From the NCBI GenBank assembly GCA_019638385.1, contig JAHBTW010000018.1:1-64000 (forward strand): a stretch of 64,000 nt of DNA. The letters run 5' to 3'. This DNA is from Saprospiraceae bacterium. Lineage in GTDB: Bacteria > Bacteroidota > Bacteroidia > Chitinophagales > Saprospiraceae. Below, in pieces: positions 26,352 through 35,059 of the stretch (position 1 is the first letter of the stretch; each line of letters starts with the position of its first letter). The translations under genes were made by a program, and so were the position numbers. Under the pieces are notes generated by a model. The model saw only the letters and a program-made list of their open reading frames with translations. It was not told the DNA's origin and made no database searches.

Positions 26352-26359
26352 TATTTTTG
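26352..26359 (+). promoter_or_regulatory. Minus-7 element of the batC-like gene
   Basis: TATTTTTG, an exact TAnnTTTG match, 18 bp before the ATG at 26378. No clear TTG lies at minus-33. Confidence 0.4.
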
Positions 26360-26377
26360 CCAACGGACTTTTTTGCC

Positions 26378-27199
26378 ATGACACTTTCTAGCATTTTGCA
26401 AACAACGATATTTACATCGCTTTTCCTGGCGGCCATCCCGTTGTATGCCCAAAAAGCTCATCGGGACCTCCGTATGGGAGACGGCGCCTACCGGCTGGAG
26501 GATTTTGCGGAAGCGGAAGAAAACTACCGCCGCGCAGAAGTCCGGCAACCTGGCCTGCAAAGCTGGTACAACCTCGGCAATGCCCTCTACCGGCAGGAAC
26601 GCTACGAAGAGGCCGCCGGGTATTACAAAAAATCGGCAGAAGCCGCTGCCGATCCGGCCCTCCGCGCCCGCGCGCTGCACAACCTCGGCAACGCCCAATT
26701 CCAACAAGGCAAACTCCCCGAAGCTATTGACGCCTACAAACAAGCGCTCCGAAATAATCCCAACGATGCAGGTACCCGCCAAAATCTTGCGATGGCGCTG
26801 CAGCAGAGGGCGGAGAGTGAAGGGCAAGAGGCAAATGGGCAAAATAGCAAAGGGCAAGAGGCAAATGGCAAAGAGCAGAGGGCAGAAGGGGAAGGAGCAA
26901 ATGGGCAAAATAGCAAAGGGCAAGGGGCAAATGGCAAAGAGCAGATGGAGCGAAACGACATCCCGATGACGAAGGAAATCGGGAGAGCGGATGGAGCGAA
27001 GCGACATCCCGATGACGAAGGAAATCGGGAGAGCGGAGAGGCAAATGGACAACCCGCACCCGAAAACAACCCACAACCATCTATCCCGCGCTCCGAAGCC
27101 GAAAAGCTCTTGCAAATTATGGAGCGAGAAGAGCAAAAGGTGCAACAGCGCCTGCGCCGTGCAACCTCCACACCGCCCAAATCGTCTAAAGATTGGTAA
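26378..27199 (+). CDS. BatC-like tetratricopeptide protein
   Basis: A 273-residue exported TPR protein. Start 26378 gives a leader ending in LYAQ; upstream TTG 26357 overlaps the minus-7 box. Three TPR units cover residues ~28-130 (YRLEDFAEAEENYRRAE, SWYNLGNALYRQERYEEAAGYY, ALHNLGNAQFQQGKLPEAIDAY). A low-complexity linker (~148-230) is built of DNA repeats. The tail SEAEKLLQIMEREEQKVQQRL is the mark of Bat-operon TPR proteins. Bat proteins are linked to aerotolerance and stress survival in Bacteroidota and spirochaetes. Two BatD-type genes follow on the same strand; BatA and BatB are not in this window. Confidence 0.85.
   Translation: MTLSSILQTTIFTSLFLAAIPLYAQKAHRDLRMGDGAYRLEDFAEAEENYRRAEVRQPGLQSWYNLGNALYRQERYEEAAGYYKKSAEAAADPALRARALHNLGNAQFQQGKLPEAIDAYKQALRNNPNDAGTRQNLAMALQQRAESEGQEANGQNSKGQEANGKEQRAEGEGANGQNSKGQGANGKEQMERNDIPMTKEIGRADGAKRHPDDEGNRESGEANGQPAPENNPQPSIPRSEAEKLLQIMEREEQKVQQRLRRATSTPPKSSKDW
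26831..26944 (+). repeat. 66-bp spaced tandem repeat in the batC-like linker
   Basis: A 48-bp unit at 26831-26878 and 26897-26944 differs by one base. It encodes GQNSKGQ and GKEQ blocks. A shorter internal echo (GGGCAA, AGGCAAATGG) starts at 26822 and 26852. Confidence 0.8.
26944..27035 (+). repeat. Two tandem 46-bp palindromic repeats inside the batC-like gene
   Basis: Copies 26944-26989 and 26990-27035 differ by one base. Each holds TCCCGAT and ATCGGGA separated by 10 nt (26961-26984 in copy 1). Because 46 is not a multiple of three, copy 1 is read as MERNDIPMTKEIGRA and copy 2 as GAKRHPDDEGNRES. The repeat therefore spread as DNA, not as protein sequence. Confidence 0.85.
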
Positions 27200-27217
27200 A
27201 CCAAAAAACGCGATACG

Positions 27218-27739
27218 ATGAAAAAAGTACTTCTATTCCTGTCTTTTACCGCCCTGCTGCCATTGGGTGCTTTCGCACAGCAAGCGCCGAAATTCACGGT
27301 GGAAGTGAGTACCGACTCTGTGTTGTGGGGCAATCGCCTGAAAGTCACTTTCACGCTGGAGAACGCATCGGGCGCAGAATTTGAAGCGCCGGACTTTCCC
27401 GATTTTCATATCGTCGGCGGGCCGAACATGAGTTCCAGTTTCAGCTTTGTCAACGGCGTATCGTCGCAGTCCGTTTCTTATTCGTACTATTTAGAACCCA
27501 GAGACATCGGCGTTTTTTACATCCAACCCGCCGCCATCGAAGCAGGAGGGCAGGTACTGGAAACGCTTCCTGTAAAAATTATGGTAGCGCCCAATCCCGA
27601 CAATATACGGCAGGAGGCCGAACCGAAACAAGATTCCCGCTTCCGGTTCCCTTGGGATGACTTCGATACTCCCCCGCAGCGCACCGAACCGGCTCCGCCC
27701 CCTGCTCCTGAAAAGAAGCGCAAAACGACCCGGCTGTGA
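27218..27739 (+). CDS. Short BatD-like protein (single N-terminal domain)
   Basis: A 173-residue exported protein (leader MKKVLLFLSFTALLPLGAFAQ). Residues ~24-125 equal one Ig-like domain of BatD: FTVEVSTDSVLWGNRLKVTF, GAEFEAPDFPDF, VGGP and SYSYYLEPRDIGVFYIQPA. The remainder is a proline- and charge-rich tail (PPPAPEKKRK) without a membrane helix. The same domain, diverged, begins the next protein. It starts 18 bp after the batC-like gene and overlaps the next start codon by 4 bp, so all three are translationally linked. It looks like a BatD whose first domain is a separate polypeptide. Confidence 0.82.
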   Translation: MKKVLLFLSFTALLPLGAFAQQAPKFTVEVSTDSVLWGNRLKVTFTLENASGAEFEAPDFPDFHIVGGPNMSSSFSFVNGVSSQSVSYSYYLEPRDIGVFYIQPAAIEAGGQVLETLPVKIMVAPNPDNIRQEAEPKQDSRFRFPWDDFDTPPQRTEPAPPPAPEKKRKTTRL

Positions 27740-29397
27740 AGCAATTTTTTTTGATAGGATGGTTGCTTTCTCTTTTGCCGCTTGCGGGGATGGCACAGGC
27801 GGGGCCGCGCTTTGAAGCGTCCGTTTCCAACCCTAAAGTGAATGTAAACAGCAGCTTTGAAGTGGTTTTCACCCTGTTCGACGGGCAGGGGAGCGGATTT
27901 CGACCACCCGATTTTTCCGACTTTCAAGTAGAGGCCGGCCCCTCCACCCGAATCAACGCTTCGATCATCAACGGCAAGCCCTCGCAGGAAATGGGCTTTG
28001 CTTACATCTTGCGGCCGCGGCGGGCCGGGCGTCTGAGTATCGGCAGGGCCACGATATGGGTAGGCAACAAGGATTTGCAGACAAAGCCCATTCCGATAGA
28101 GGTGGCGGATGTTCGGACCCCCAAACGCGGAGAAGCTTTTGTGGACGCTCGCCCTTCCGTCAACAAGATTTTGGTAGGACAGCAACTTGTACTCGATTAC
28201 GTCATTTATCTTGCCGACCCTTCCTGGTCGGTCAATATCGCTTCCGAATCGGATTATGCCGGCTTTGTAGCCATACCCTGGGGCAGCCCGACGCAAGGCT
28301 CGGAGCGCATAGAGGGTACCAACTACAGCACCATCACAGAGCGAATCAGCCTGTTTCCGCAAAAATCGGGCGCCTTCACCATCAGCCCCGTAACAATGGA
28401 TGTGTTGGAATGGAAGCGCGACCCGTTCAGTCCTTTCGGTCATTCCACTAAACGCATGAGTATTGCCTCCGTGCCGCTTGCTATAGAGGTGATGCCGCTG
28501 CCCCCCGACGCGCCGCCTTCTTTCTCCGGCGCGGTGGGCCGGTTTTTGATGGATGCGGAAATGAGTCGCACAAAAGGCACTACCGACGAGACCTATACAC
28601 TACGCATGAAGCTGGCCGGCAACGGCGACATGAAGCGAGTAGAAGCGCCGACCCTGCCGCTGCCTGTCGGCCTCAGGGGGTACGAGCCTGCAATAACGGG
28701 AGAAACGGCGCCGAAATCCTATCAGGCCCTCAGTACGCAAAAAACCATTGAGTACCTCCTCACTGCGCAACAACCGGGCCTGTACGAAATCCGCCCGGAG
28801 TTCAGCTATTTTGATACCGACAGTGCCCGATATGTGACGCTGTTTGCAGGGCCGTTTACCATTGAAGTAACGCAGGGGCGCGGAGTGGCAGCCGAGCGCA
28901 GCACAGCCGGGACAGAACCCGCATCCCCGACAAAGCAGGCAGGAGGAGCCGGGCCACTTGTGCGCCTTATAATAGGCTTAGCGGCAATTGCCGGGATTGG
29001 GCTGATCTTTTTATTCGTCCGGCGGAGAAGTGCTGCTTTGAAGATCAGGGAGGAAGTACCGCGTCTGGATGCACGGCAACGGCTGTCGCTCGCAGCCAGA
29101 CATCTTCACCTCGGAGAGGTTCAGGCGTTTTATCGCGAGGTCGCCGCAGCGGTGTATAATTTATGTGGAGAACACTTGCACATCCCGCCCTCTGAATGGA
29201 CGAAGGAACGCATCGGGGCAGCGCTGCGCCGGCATGGCGTGCAGGAAGACCGGATAGCCCGGACATTAGACCTGCTTCAATCTGCGGAATTGGCACTGTA
29301 CGCTCGCACCACAGTGGCCGGCGCAACCGCATCGGCCGATTACCGTGCGGCCGTAGAGATTTTGGAAGCCTTAGCGCAAGACCTTCCTCCACGGTAA
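27736..29397 (+). CDS. batD: BatD-like aerotolerance protein
   Basis: A 553-residue exported membrane protein starting at GTG 27736, in a GTGA overlap with the preceding gene. Leader residues 1-21 (ends MAQA). Several Ig-like strands follow (GSGFRPPDFSDFQVEAGPST, SYRP-like blocks, FVDARPSVNKILVGQQLVLDYVIYLA, PPSFSGAVGRF). A single transmembrane helix lies at ~412-428 (LIIGLAAIAGIGLIFLFV), followed by a cytoplasmic ~120-residue domain. This is the BatD layout. In other Bacteroidota, BatD acts with the VWA proteins BatA and BatB, which are absent here. Confidence 0.88.
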   Translation: MKQFFLIGWLLSLLPLAGMAQAGPRFEASVSNPKVNVNSSFEVVFTLFDGQGSGFRPPDFSDFQVEAGPSTRINASIINGKPSQEMGFAYILRPRRAGRLSIGRATIWVGNKDLQTKPIPIEVADVRTPKRGEAFVDARPSVNKILVGQQLVLDYVIYLADPSWSVNIASESDYAGFVAIPWGSPTQGSERIEGTNYSTITERISLFPQKSGAFTISPVTMDVLEWKRDPFSPFGHSTKRMSIASVPLAIEVMPLPPDAPPSFSGAVGRFLMDAEMSRTKGTTDETYTLRMKLAGNGDMKRVEAPTLPLPVGLRGYEPAITGETAPKSYQALSTQKTIEYLLTAQQPGLYEIRPEFSYFDTDSARYVTLFAGPFTIEVTQGRGVAAERSTAGTEPASPTKQAGGAGPLVRLIIGLAAIAGIGLIFLFVRRRSAALKIREEVPRLDARQRLSLAARHLHLGEVQAFYREVAAAVYNLCGEHLHIPPSEWTKERIGAALRRHGVQEDRIARTLDLLQSAELALYARTTVAGATASADYRAAVEILEALAQDLPPR

Positions 29398-29450
29398 GGA
29401 AAATACCCGACGCCGGTTGGCGGCGGCAATTCTAAACCATTGTGTTCCGT

Positions 29451-29481
29451 TTTGTATTCTCAATGTAAGGTCTGTATTTTG
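29451..29481 (+). promoter_or_regulatory. Promoter of the unknown secreted protein gene
   Basis: TTTG at 29451-29454, 20 bp, TATTTTG at 29475-29481, about 34 bp before the ATG at 29516. Confidence 0.45.
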
Positions 29482-29515
29482 GGCAGACATCTTGTCGTTT
29501 ATCCACTCATCGGAA

Positions 29516-30943
29516 ATGAAAAAAACAGGACTTTTGCTTTTGTTCTCGTGGCTGCTGGCCGGGGCGGTAATCGGTCAGACAATTACCCTTTCCGAGGACA
29601 TTGCGCTGCGCAGCGACCTCTCCTATGAATTGCTTGGCGAGTTCAAGGGACGAGTTCTGCTGTTTCGCGAACAAGCCAACAAATATGAAATCCAAGGCTT
29701 CGATCAGCAACTGCGCCTGAGTTGGTCAAAGGTGTTGAACTTAGACAAGAAACTCCCCAAGGTAATCGGCCTGACCTACAGCAAAAATGATTTCACACTG
29801 CTATACCGCTATCGCGAACAAAACAACACCATTCTGAAGGCCGTCAAATTCGACCCCGGCGCCAATATGATAGACTCCGTCGCGATAAAAAATTTTGGCT
29901 ACCTGTTTTCCACGCCCGAATTTGAAGTGGAATTTTCCGAAGATCGCAGCAAAGCATTGGTGTATTATGTGGAGCGGCAAACCATCGTCCATGCATTCGC
30001 ATTCGATGTTGCAAAATTCCGGATGATTTGGGAAAAGAGTTTTGCGCCGGCCAATTTCTCTTTTTGGGAGGATTATCGCCAGATGATCTTAGACAATGAA
30101 GGCAGTCTGCACATCATTTTAGACAAGAATAAATTTGCCCCTCGTAAAGACGGCCATTACTACCAGATCATCTCCTATTTCGGCGAAGACGACCGGCTGC
30201 TGAATTACAACCTCTCCTTAGACGGGAAACTGACGTACGATGTACGCTTCACTTACGACAATCTCAACCACCGCTTGGTGGCGGCCGGGCTGTATGCCGA
30301 GCGGGTGAACGACCGCGCGGCCGGCTATTTTATGTTAAAAATAGACCCCAACGAACCGGAGCCGCATTTTCTAAACTTTGAACCCTTCGACGACCAATTC
30401 GTGTCCGGCCTGATCGGCAAGGAAATAGAAAAAAATAAGGGCGTGGCGGAGATCATCGTACAGGAATTGGTGTTGCGCCGCGATGGGGGCGTGCTCATGA
30501 TTGCCGAGCGCAGTAAAGAATTTGAACGCCGGCTCGGTGCGCCCAACCGGGTTACTTTTGATGGATTGGGCCGGTTTATTGTAGATTATTATTACGACGA
30601 CATCATCATTATATCCATGCATCCTGACGGGCGCACCCACTGGAAGGCGGTGTTGCCCAAAAAGCAATATTCTCAGGATGACGGCGGTGTTTTTTCGTCT
30701 TTCTTTTTGTTTAGAACCCCGGCCAATCTTCGCTTTTTATTCAACGATGAAATTCGCTACGAAAACACCGTAAGTGAATATGTGCTCACCTCGAACGGCG
30801 CTTTCGATCGCCACAGCCTGCTCAATACAGAGAAATTGGAAATTCGTCTTCGCTTTCGCGATGCGCTTCAGGTGAGCGCCAGTGAGGTGATTATACCCAG
30901 CGAACGCCGCAATCGCCTCCGGTTGGTAAAAATGACCTTTTGA
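29516..30943 (+). CDS. Secreted protein of unknown function, propeller-like
   Basis: A 475-residue exported protein: leader MKKTGLLLLFSWLLAGAVIGQ, chosen start 29516. The mature part is beta-rich, with repeated strand pairs such as GRVLLFREQANKYEIQGFD, DFTLLYRYREQNNTIL, YYQIISYFGEDDRLL and DYYYDDIIIISMHPDG, which suggests a beta-propeller. No catalytic motif or sorting domain is visible. Similar proteins of unknown function occur in Saprospiraceae-type genomes, as far as I can judge. It is separated from BatD by a promoter and is convergent with the LolC/E-like gene. Confidence 0.75.
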   Translation: MKKTGLLLLFSWLLAGAVIGQTITLSEDIALRSDLSYELLGEFKGRVLLFREQANKYEIQGFDQQLRLSWSKVLNLDKKLPKVIGLTYSKNDFTLLYRYREQNNTILKAVKFDPGANMIDSVAIKNFGYLFSTPEFEVEFSEDRSKALVYYVERQTIVHAFAFDVAKFRMIWEKSFAPANFSFWEDYRQMILDNEGSLHIILDKNKFAPRKDGHYYQIISYFGEDDRLLNYNLSLDGKLTYDVRFTYDNLNHRLVAAGLYAERVNDRAAGYFMLKIDPNEPEPHFLNFEPFDDQFVSGLIGKEIEKNKGVAEIIVQELVLRRDGGVLMIAERSKEFERRLGAPNRVTFDGLGRFIVDYYYDDIIIISMHPDGRTHWKAVLPKKQYSQDDGGVFSSFFLFRTPANLRFLFNDEIRYENTVSEYVLTSNGAFDRHSLLNTEKLEIRLRFRDALQVSASEVIIPSERRNRLRLVKMTF

Positions 30944-30946
30944 AAA

Positions 30947-32164
30947 CTACTCTTCCCGGATAAGCGCCTGTACGCGAACGGCGCGCATGGCAGGAGGCAG
31001 CGAAGCCAGTAGCCCGATAAAGAGCACCGTAGCAGCCACTACCGGCATATCGCCGATGCGCATGCTGATGGGATAAGAGTCAATGACCAAATTGCCGGGG
31101 ATGGAAACAATGCCGAAAATCTTCTGCGCAGCATAGATGGCAATAGCGAGGATAAAGCCCGTCCCGATGCCGATGAGGCATAGCAAGGCGCCTTCCAACA
31201 GGAAAATATTGCGGACTAAGTTGTCGGTGGCGCCCATTGATTTCAGGATGGCTATATCGGGTTGTTTTTCCAATACGATCATCCACAAAGCGCCGATCAG
31301 GTTGAAAGACACCATGAGCATCATCAGGCTGACAATGGCAAAACTGAGCCACTTCTCCACCTGCATCAGCCGCATGAACGTCTCCTCCTGCTCGTAGCGA
31401 TTTTTCACTACAAACTGCGCTCCCATCAACTCCTGAATCGCTTTTTGCACCGTAGTCGGGCTTGCATCGGGCGATAGACGAAGCTCCAGCGCACTCACTT
31501 CCTCGTCGTAGCCCAGCAATTCGCGCGCTGCTTCCAGGCTGGTAATGACATATTTGTTGTCGAACTCCTGTTGAATGACGAAAGTACCCGCCGGATAAAT
31601 AAACCGCCGCCTGAACTGCTGTTCGAGCATGGCCGTTTCCTGCCGCTTGGGCATATATACCGTGAGTGGAGCATACTGGTCATCCACGTTTACATTGAGC
31701 TTGTTGCGCATACCCAAGCCGAGAACGGCGTAATAGCGGTCTTCTTGTTCTAACAAAAAGGCGCCCTCGCGCACCATGCTATCTACATTGCTGACCCGGA
31801 TGAAGTTGGAGTCCACGCCTTTTACAGCGCCGAAATCCTGATTGGATTTATACTCAAAAAAAGCCACCTCCTCCAGGGTGCAGGATACATATTTTACCCC
31901 CGGGACCGCCTTGAGGCGGGAGAGCGTCGCTTCATCGGCAACAAAAGTCTTTCCCTGAAGAGGAACGACCTTCAGGTCGGGGTTGAAACTGTTGTACATG
32001 CCGGTGATGAGGTCTTCAAATCCGTTGAACACTGACAGCACGAGCAGGAGGGCTGCTGCACCCATAGCAACGCCGAACACGGCTATTCCCGTAATGATGT
32101 GGATGGCATTGGTGCTTCGTTTGGAGGCGAAGTATCGAAGGGCAATGCGCAAGGCAAGCGCCAT
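30947..32164 (-). CDS. LolC/LolE-like ABC transporter permease (FtsX/MacB-type)
   Basis: A 405-residue inner-membrane permease. It starts with the LolC/E signature LRIALRYFASKRSTNAIHIITGIAVFGVAMG and a first helix at ~21-45. A large periplasmic domain (~46-265) follows, then three membrane helices with the FtsX core (SLMMLMVSFNLIGALWMIVLEKQPDIAILKSMGA, then FLLEGALLCLIGIGTG). With an ATPase partner encoded elsewhere it would release lipoproteins from the inner membrane for transport to the outer membrane. It ends 3 bp from the convergent unknown gene, and a DUF4783 gene lies 51 bp upstream on the same strand. Confidence 0.88.
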   Translation of the reverse strand: MALALRIALRYFASKRSTNAIHIITGIAVFGVAMGAAALLLVLSVFNGFEDLITGMYNSFNPDLKVVPLQGKTFVADEATLSRLKAVPGVKYVSCTLEEVAFFEYKSNQDFGAVKGVDSNFIRVSNVDSMVREGAFLLEQEDRYYAVLGLGMRNKLNVNVDDQYAPLTVYMPKRQETAMLEQQFRRRFIYPAGTFVIQQEFDNKYVITSLEAARELLGYDEEVSALELRLSPDASPTTVQKAIQELMGAQFVVKNRYEQEETFMRLMQVEKWLSFAIVSLMMLMVSFNLIGALWMIVLEKQPDIAILKSMGATDNLVRNIFLLEGALLCLIGIGTGFILAIAIYAAQKIFGIVSIPGNLVIDSYPISMRIGDMPVVAATVLFIGLLASLPPAMRAVRVQALIREE

Positions 32165-32215
32165 AAGTTTGCGGTTTCCGGCAAAGATATATAAAAGCGG
32201 GGCAGCTTAAAGGCG

Positions 32216-32599
32216 CTAATTGCCTTTATCGAACCGTATTTCCTGAATGAGGAATTTGCCGGCAGAAGTTTTGGCATAAAGATACACGCGGAAAGTACCC
32301 GAGGCGGTCGTCAGATTGCCGATACAGTATTGCGCATCGCTGCCCTTGGAAGCGCCCTGGTGCATTTGTTGAAAGCTGCGGGGCGCATTTTGGGTGAAAA
32401 ACTGACGCACCATGTTGATGGCTTGCGCCTTGGCATATACGTCTTCATTATCGGACATGGATATTTCCACATTTTGATCGAAGTATTGCCCCAAGGCGTC
32501 TGCATTGCCACTGCCGAGGGCTTTTGCCATACCGGAAAAATCTGCTTGTGCAGCGCCCGCTATGGGAAGAAGAAGGATCAACCAGACGAACATTTTCAT
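32216..32599 (-). CDS. DUF4783-family exported protein
   Basis: A 127-residue exported protein. Start 32599 gives a short leader MKMFVWLILLLPIAGAAQA; the longer open frame upstream carries no leader. The body reads FSGMAKALGSGNADALGQYFDQNVEISM, a cystatin/NTF2-like fold as in DUF4783, with a closing YLYAKTSAGKFLIQEIRFDKGN. Function unknown. The family is typical of Bacteroidota. Confidence 0.8.
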   Translation of the reverse strand: MKMFVWLILLLPIAGAAQADFSGMAKALGSGNADALGQYFDQNVEISMSDNEDVYAKAQAINMVRQFFTQNAPRSFQQMHQGASKGSDAQYCIGNLTTASGTFRVYLYAKTSAGKFLIQEIRFDKGN

Positions 32600-32876
32600 T
32601 TTTGGCGATTTTTGACCGGCCTCGTATATTTCCGAAACCGGAAGTGAGAAAATTCTCGGCATTATAACGTTGAAACCAAGTGAAAGTAACAGTGTCTGAG
32701 CAAGACCGAAAAATAGAAGGAGGAGTGTTTCCCAAAGAGAGGATAAGATGTCACATTCATATTTTGCTCTTTGTAAACGTCTTACAACCTTATAAAAGTA
32801 TGCCGGATTCATGAATGTGTCAAGGGCGAACGATTCGTGCCCATGAAGTAAGCGGAAATAAAATAGGATGGCTCCG

Positions 32877-32884
32877 TATCTTTG
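32877..32884 (+). promoter_or_regulatory. Minus-7 element of gpmI
   Basis: TATCTTTG, an exact TAnnTTTG, ends 4 bp before the ATG at 32889. It implies a leaderless or nearly leaderless message. No TTG is seen at minus-33. The upstream region 32600-32876 shows no gene. Confidence 0.4.
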
Positions 32885-32888
32885 CCCT

Positions 32889-34427
32889 ATGGAAACTTCA
32901 AATCGCGTTCTTTTGGCCATTCTGGATGGTTGGGGATACGGCCGCATACCTGCCGCTGATGCCATCGCCAAGGCGGATACGCCATTTTTCGATAGCTTAC
33001 GCCGTGACTACCCCAATTCCGAACTCATTACCTACGGGGAAGAAGTAGGATTGCCCGAAGGGCAGATGGGCAACTCCGAAGTAGGGCATCTCAACATCGG
33101 CGCGGGCCGGATCGTATATCAGGAACTGGCGCGCATCAACAAAGCCGTGCGCGAGCGGGAGTTGCACACGCATCCTGTTGTGTTGCAAGCGCTTAAACAT
33201 GCCCGCACGCATCAGAAAAACATCCATTATATAGGCTTGGTATCAGATGGAGGCGTTCATTCACACATCAATCACTTGCTGGCCCTGTGCGACATTGCGG
33301 CTGAAAACGGACTGAGCCGGCAAACGTTTGTACACGCATTTATGGATGGGCGCGATACGGACCCTCAAAGCGGGTTGGGTTTTCTTCGCACGCTCGTTGA
33401 GCACAATACAAAAACCGGCGTGCAACTGGCCTCCGTCATTGGGCGCTACTATGCCATGGACCGCGACAAGCGCTGGGAGCGCGTGCGGTTGGCCTATGAT
33501 TTGCTCGTTCGCGGCCAGGGAGAGGCGGCCGCCGATCCACTCGCCAAGGTAAGTCAACGCTATGCTGCCGGCGAAACCGACGAGTTTCTCAAACCCATTG
33601 TATGTTCGGATGCGCAGGGTGCCCCTTTAGCCGTCATAGCGGACGGCGACGTGGTACTGTGTTTCAATTTCCGAACCGACCGCCCCAGAGAAATTACCAC
33701 AGTGCTGACGCAAAAAGACATGCCGGAGTTTGATATGCACGCGCTTCCGCTACACTATGTGACGATGACCCGCTATGACGATACTTACCGGAACGTGGAG
33801 GTAATCTTCCATAAAGACGATGTATCCAATACGCTGGGTGAAGTGTTGGAAAAAGCCGGAAAAACGCAGGTGCGCATTGCCGAAACAGAAAAATACCCGC
33901 ACGTCACTTTTTTCTTTTCCGGCGGCAGGGAGGCCCCTTTTCAGGGCGAAAGGCGCGTTCTCATCCCTTCGCCGAAAGTGGCTACCTATGACTTGCAGCC
34001 GGAAATGGGCGCCCTCGAAATAACTGAAGCCATCGTGGCCGACATAGAGACCAATAAGCCCGATTTCGTATGTCTCAATTTTGCCAACACGGACATGGTA
34101 GGGCACACCGGCGTATTTGAAGCGGCCATAAAAGCGGCTCAAACGGTGGATGGTTGTCTGGAAAAACTCATTGGAGCGGCGCTTCGACACGGCTATGAGG
34201 CCATCGTTATTGCCGATCACGGCAATTCCGATTTTATGATCAATGAAGACGGCAGCCCCAATACTGCGCATTCTAAAAATCCCGTACCCTGTATTTATGT
34301 AAGCGAGCGTGCTGCCGGCACACGAATGCTACCGGGTAAATTGGCCGACATTGCCCCGACAATACTCCGGTTGATGGGGATTTCCATACCTGCCGAAATG
34401 ACTGGCAACATACTTATTGAGCAATGA
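32889..34427 (+). CDS. gpmI: 2,3-bisphosphoglycerate-independent phosphoglycerate mutase
   Basis: A 512-residue glycolytic enzyme of the alkaline-phosphatase superfamily. The metal-site Asp13 is in LDGWGYG. The phospho-transfer serine is Ser63 in QMGNSEVGHLN. The substrate-binding SDGGVHSH and FMDGRDTDP follow; the second metal site includes NFANTDMVGHTG and ADHGNSD. It interconverts 3- and 2-phosphoglycerate with two manganese ions. The start 32889 fits both family length and the promoter. A small lipoprotein gene overlaps its stop by 4 bp (ATGA). Confidence 0.95.
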   Translation: METSNRVLLAILDGWGYGRIPAADAIAKADTPFFDSLRRDYPNSELITYGEEVGLPEGQMGNSEVGHLNIGAGRIVYQELARINKAVRERELHTHPVVLQALKHARTHQKNIHYIGLVSDGGVHSHINHLLALCDIAAENGLSRQTFVHAFMDGRDTDPQSGLGFLRTLVEHNTKTGVQLASVIGRYYAMDRDKRWERVRLAYDLLVRGQGEAAADPLAKVSQRYAAGETDEFLKPIVCSDAQGAPLAVIADGDVVLCFNFRTDRPREITTVLTQKDMPEFDMHALPLHYVTMTRYDDTYRNVEVIFHKDDVSNTLGEVLEKAGKTQVRIAETEKYPHVTFFFSGGREAPFQGERRVLIPSPKVATYDLQPEMGALEITEAIVADIETNKPDFVCLNFANTDMVGHTGVFEAAIKAAQTVDGCLEKLIGAALRHGYEAIVIADHGNSDFMINEDGSPNTAHSKNPVPCIYVSERAAGTRMLPGKLADIAPTILRLMGISIPAEMTGNILIEQ

Positions 34428-34993
34428 AAATGCAATGGAGCCTCCTCTTGCTTGCCGGCTTGTGTATACTCTGGGCTTGTAGCGGCGATTCGATACCGGC
34501 TGATGACGGCAAAACCCCGGCGTCCTATTTCGACCTCAAAGGATATATGGAGTCCGAGATACGTCGGCTCGATGCTGCGCAACCTCGCGTGGTAAAAAAG
34601 GTACAATTCAATGACGAAGAGGAAACCTTGCAACTTGAATTGTTGGACTATGCCGAAGAACTGCGCATTTTTTCAGACTCTGATATCAACCGGCCTGCCT
34701 GGCGCGGCATGTATGCTTGCGATACAGTTGTTTCCGGCCCGGATGCCTTTAGCGTTCGTTATACCGCAACAGAAAAAAGGCCGGTAGTCCGATTGCTGAC
34801 GGTAGTTTATGAAGATGGAAAGATAGCCGAACTGAACGTGAAACGCGCTTCAAAAACCTTGCTGTTGGGCTCTTCTCAGGAGTTATACTATCATCCCTCG
34901 TCGGGGTTTAGCATTCGCACGTTGCAGCAGGCATTGATGCGCAAAGATCAAACGGTACATATAGCGGTGGAAACAGCGGGCAGCGGGCAATGA
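34424..34993 (+). CDS. Putative lipoprotein translationally coupled to gpmI
   Basis: A 189-residue predicted lipoprotein (lipobox LWAC, Cys19). The mature part reads KTPASYFDLKGYMESEIRRL, VVKKVQFNDEEETLQLE, then a beta-rich C-terminal half with FSVRYTATEKRPVV and SKTLLLGSSQELYYHPSSGFSI. No family recognised. It overlaps gpmI by 4 bp and ends just before a strong terminator, so it is the last gene of that operon. Coupling to a glycolysis gene is common in Bacteroidota for unrelated lipoproteins and does not define the function. Confidence 0.8.
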   Translation: MKMQWSLLLLAGLCILWACSGDSIPADDGKTPASYFDLKGYMESEIRRLDAAQPRVVKKVQFNDEEETLQLELLDYAEELRIFSDSDINRPAWRGMYACDTVVSGPDAFSVRYTATEKRPVVRLLTVVYEDGKIAELNVKRASKTLLLGSSQELYYHPSSGFSIRTLQQALMRKDQTVHIAVETAGSGQ

Positions 34994-35001
34994 AAAAAGT
35001 G

Positions 35002-35037
35002 AAAAGGGCAACCCGCCCAAAGCGAACTGCCCTTTTT
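35002..35037. terminator. Bidirectional terminator between gpmI operon and HU
   Basis: AAAAGGGCA (35002-35010) pairs with TGCCCTTTT (35028-35036), flanked by A- and T-runs, so it can stop transcription from both converging units. Confidence 0.8.
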
Positions 35038-35059
35038 CTTTTTCTGCTTGGTTTTCAGA

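Noticed and set aside
26351..27145. A long minus-strand frame opposite the batC-like gene
   Set aside because: Its length comes from the low-complexity linker; the plus strand has TPR repeats, a leader and the Bat tail.
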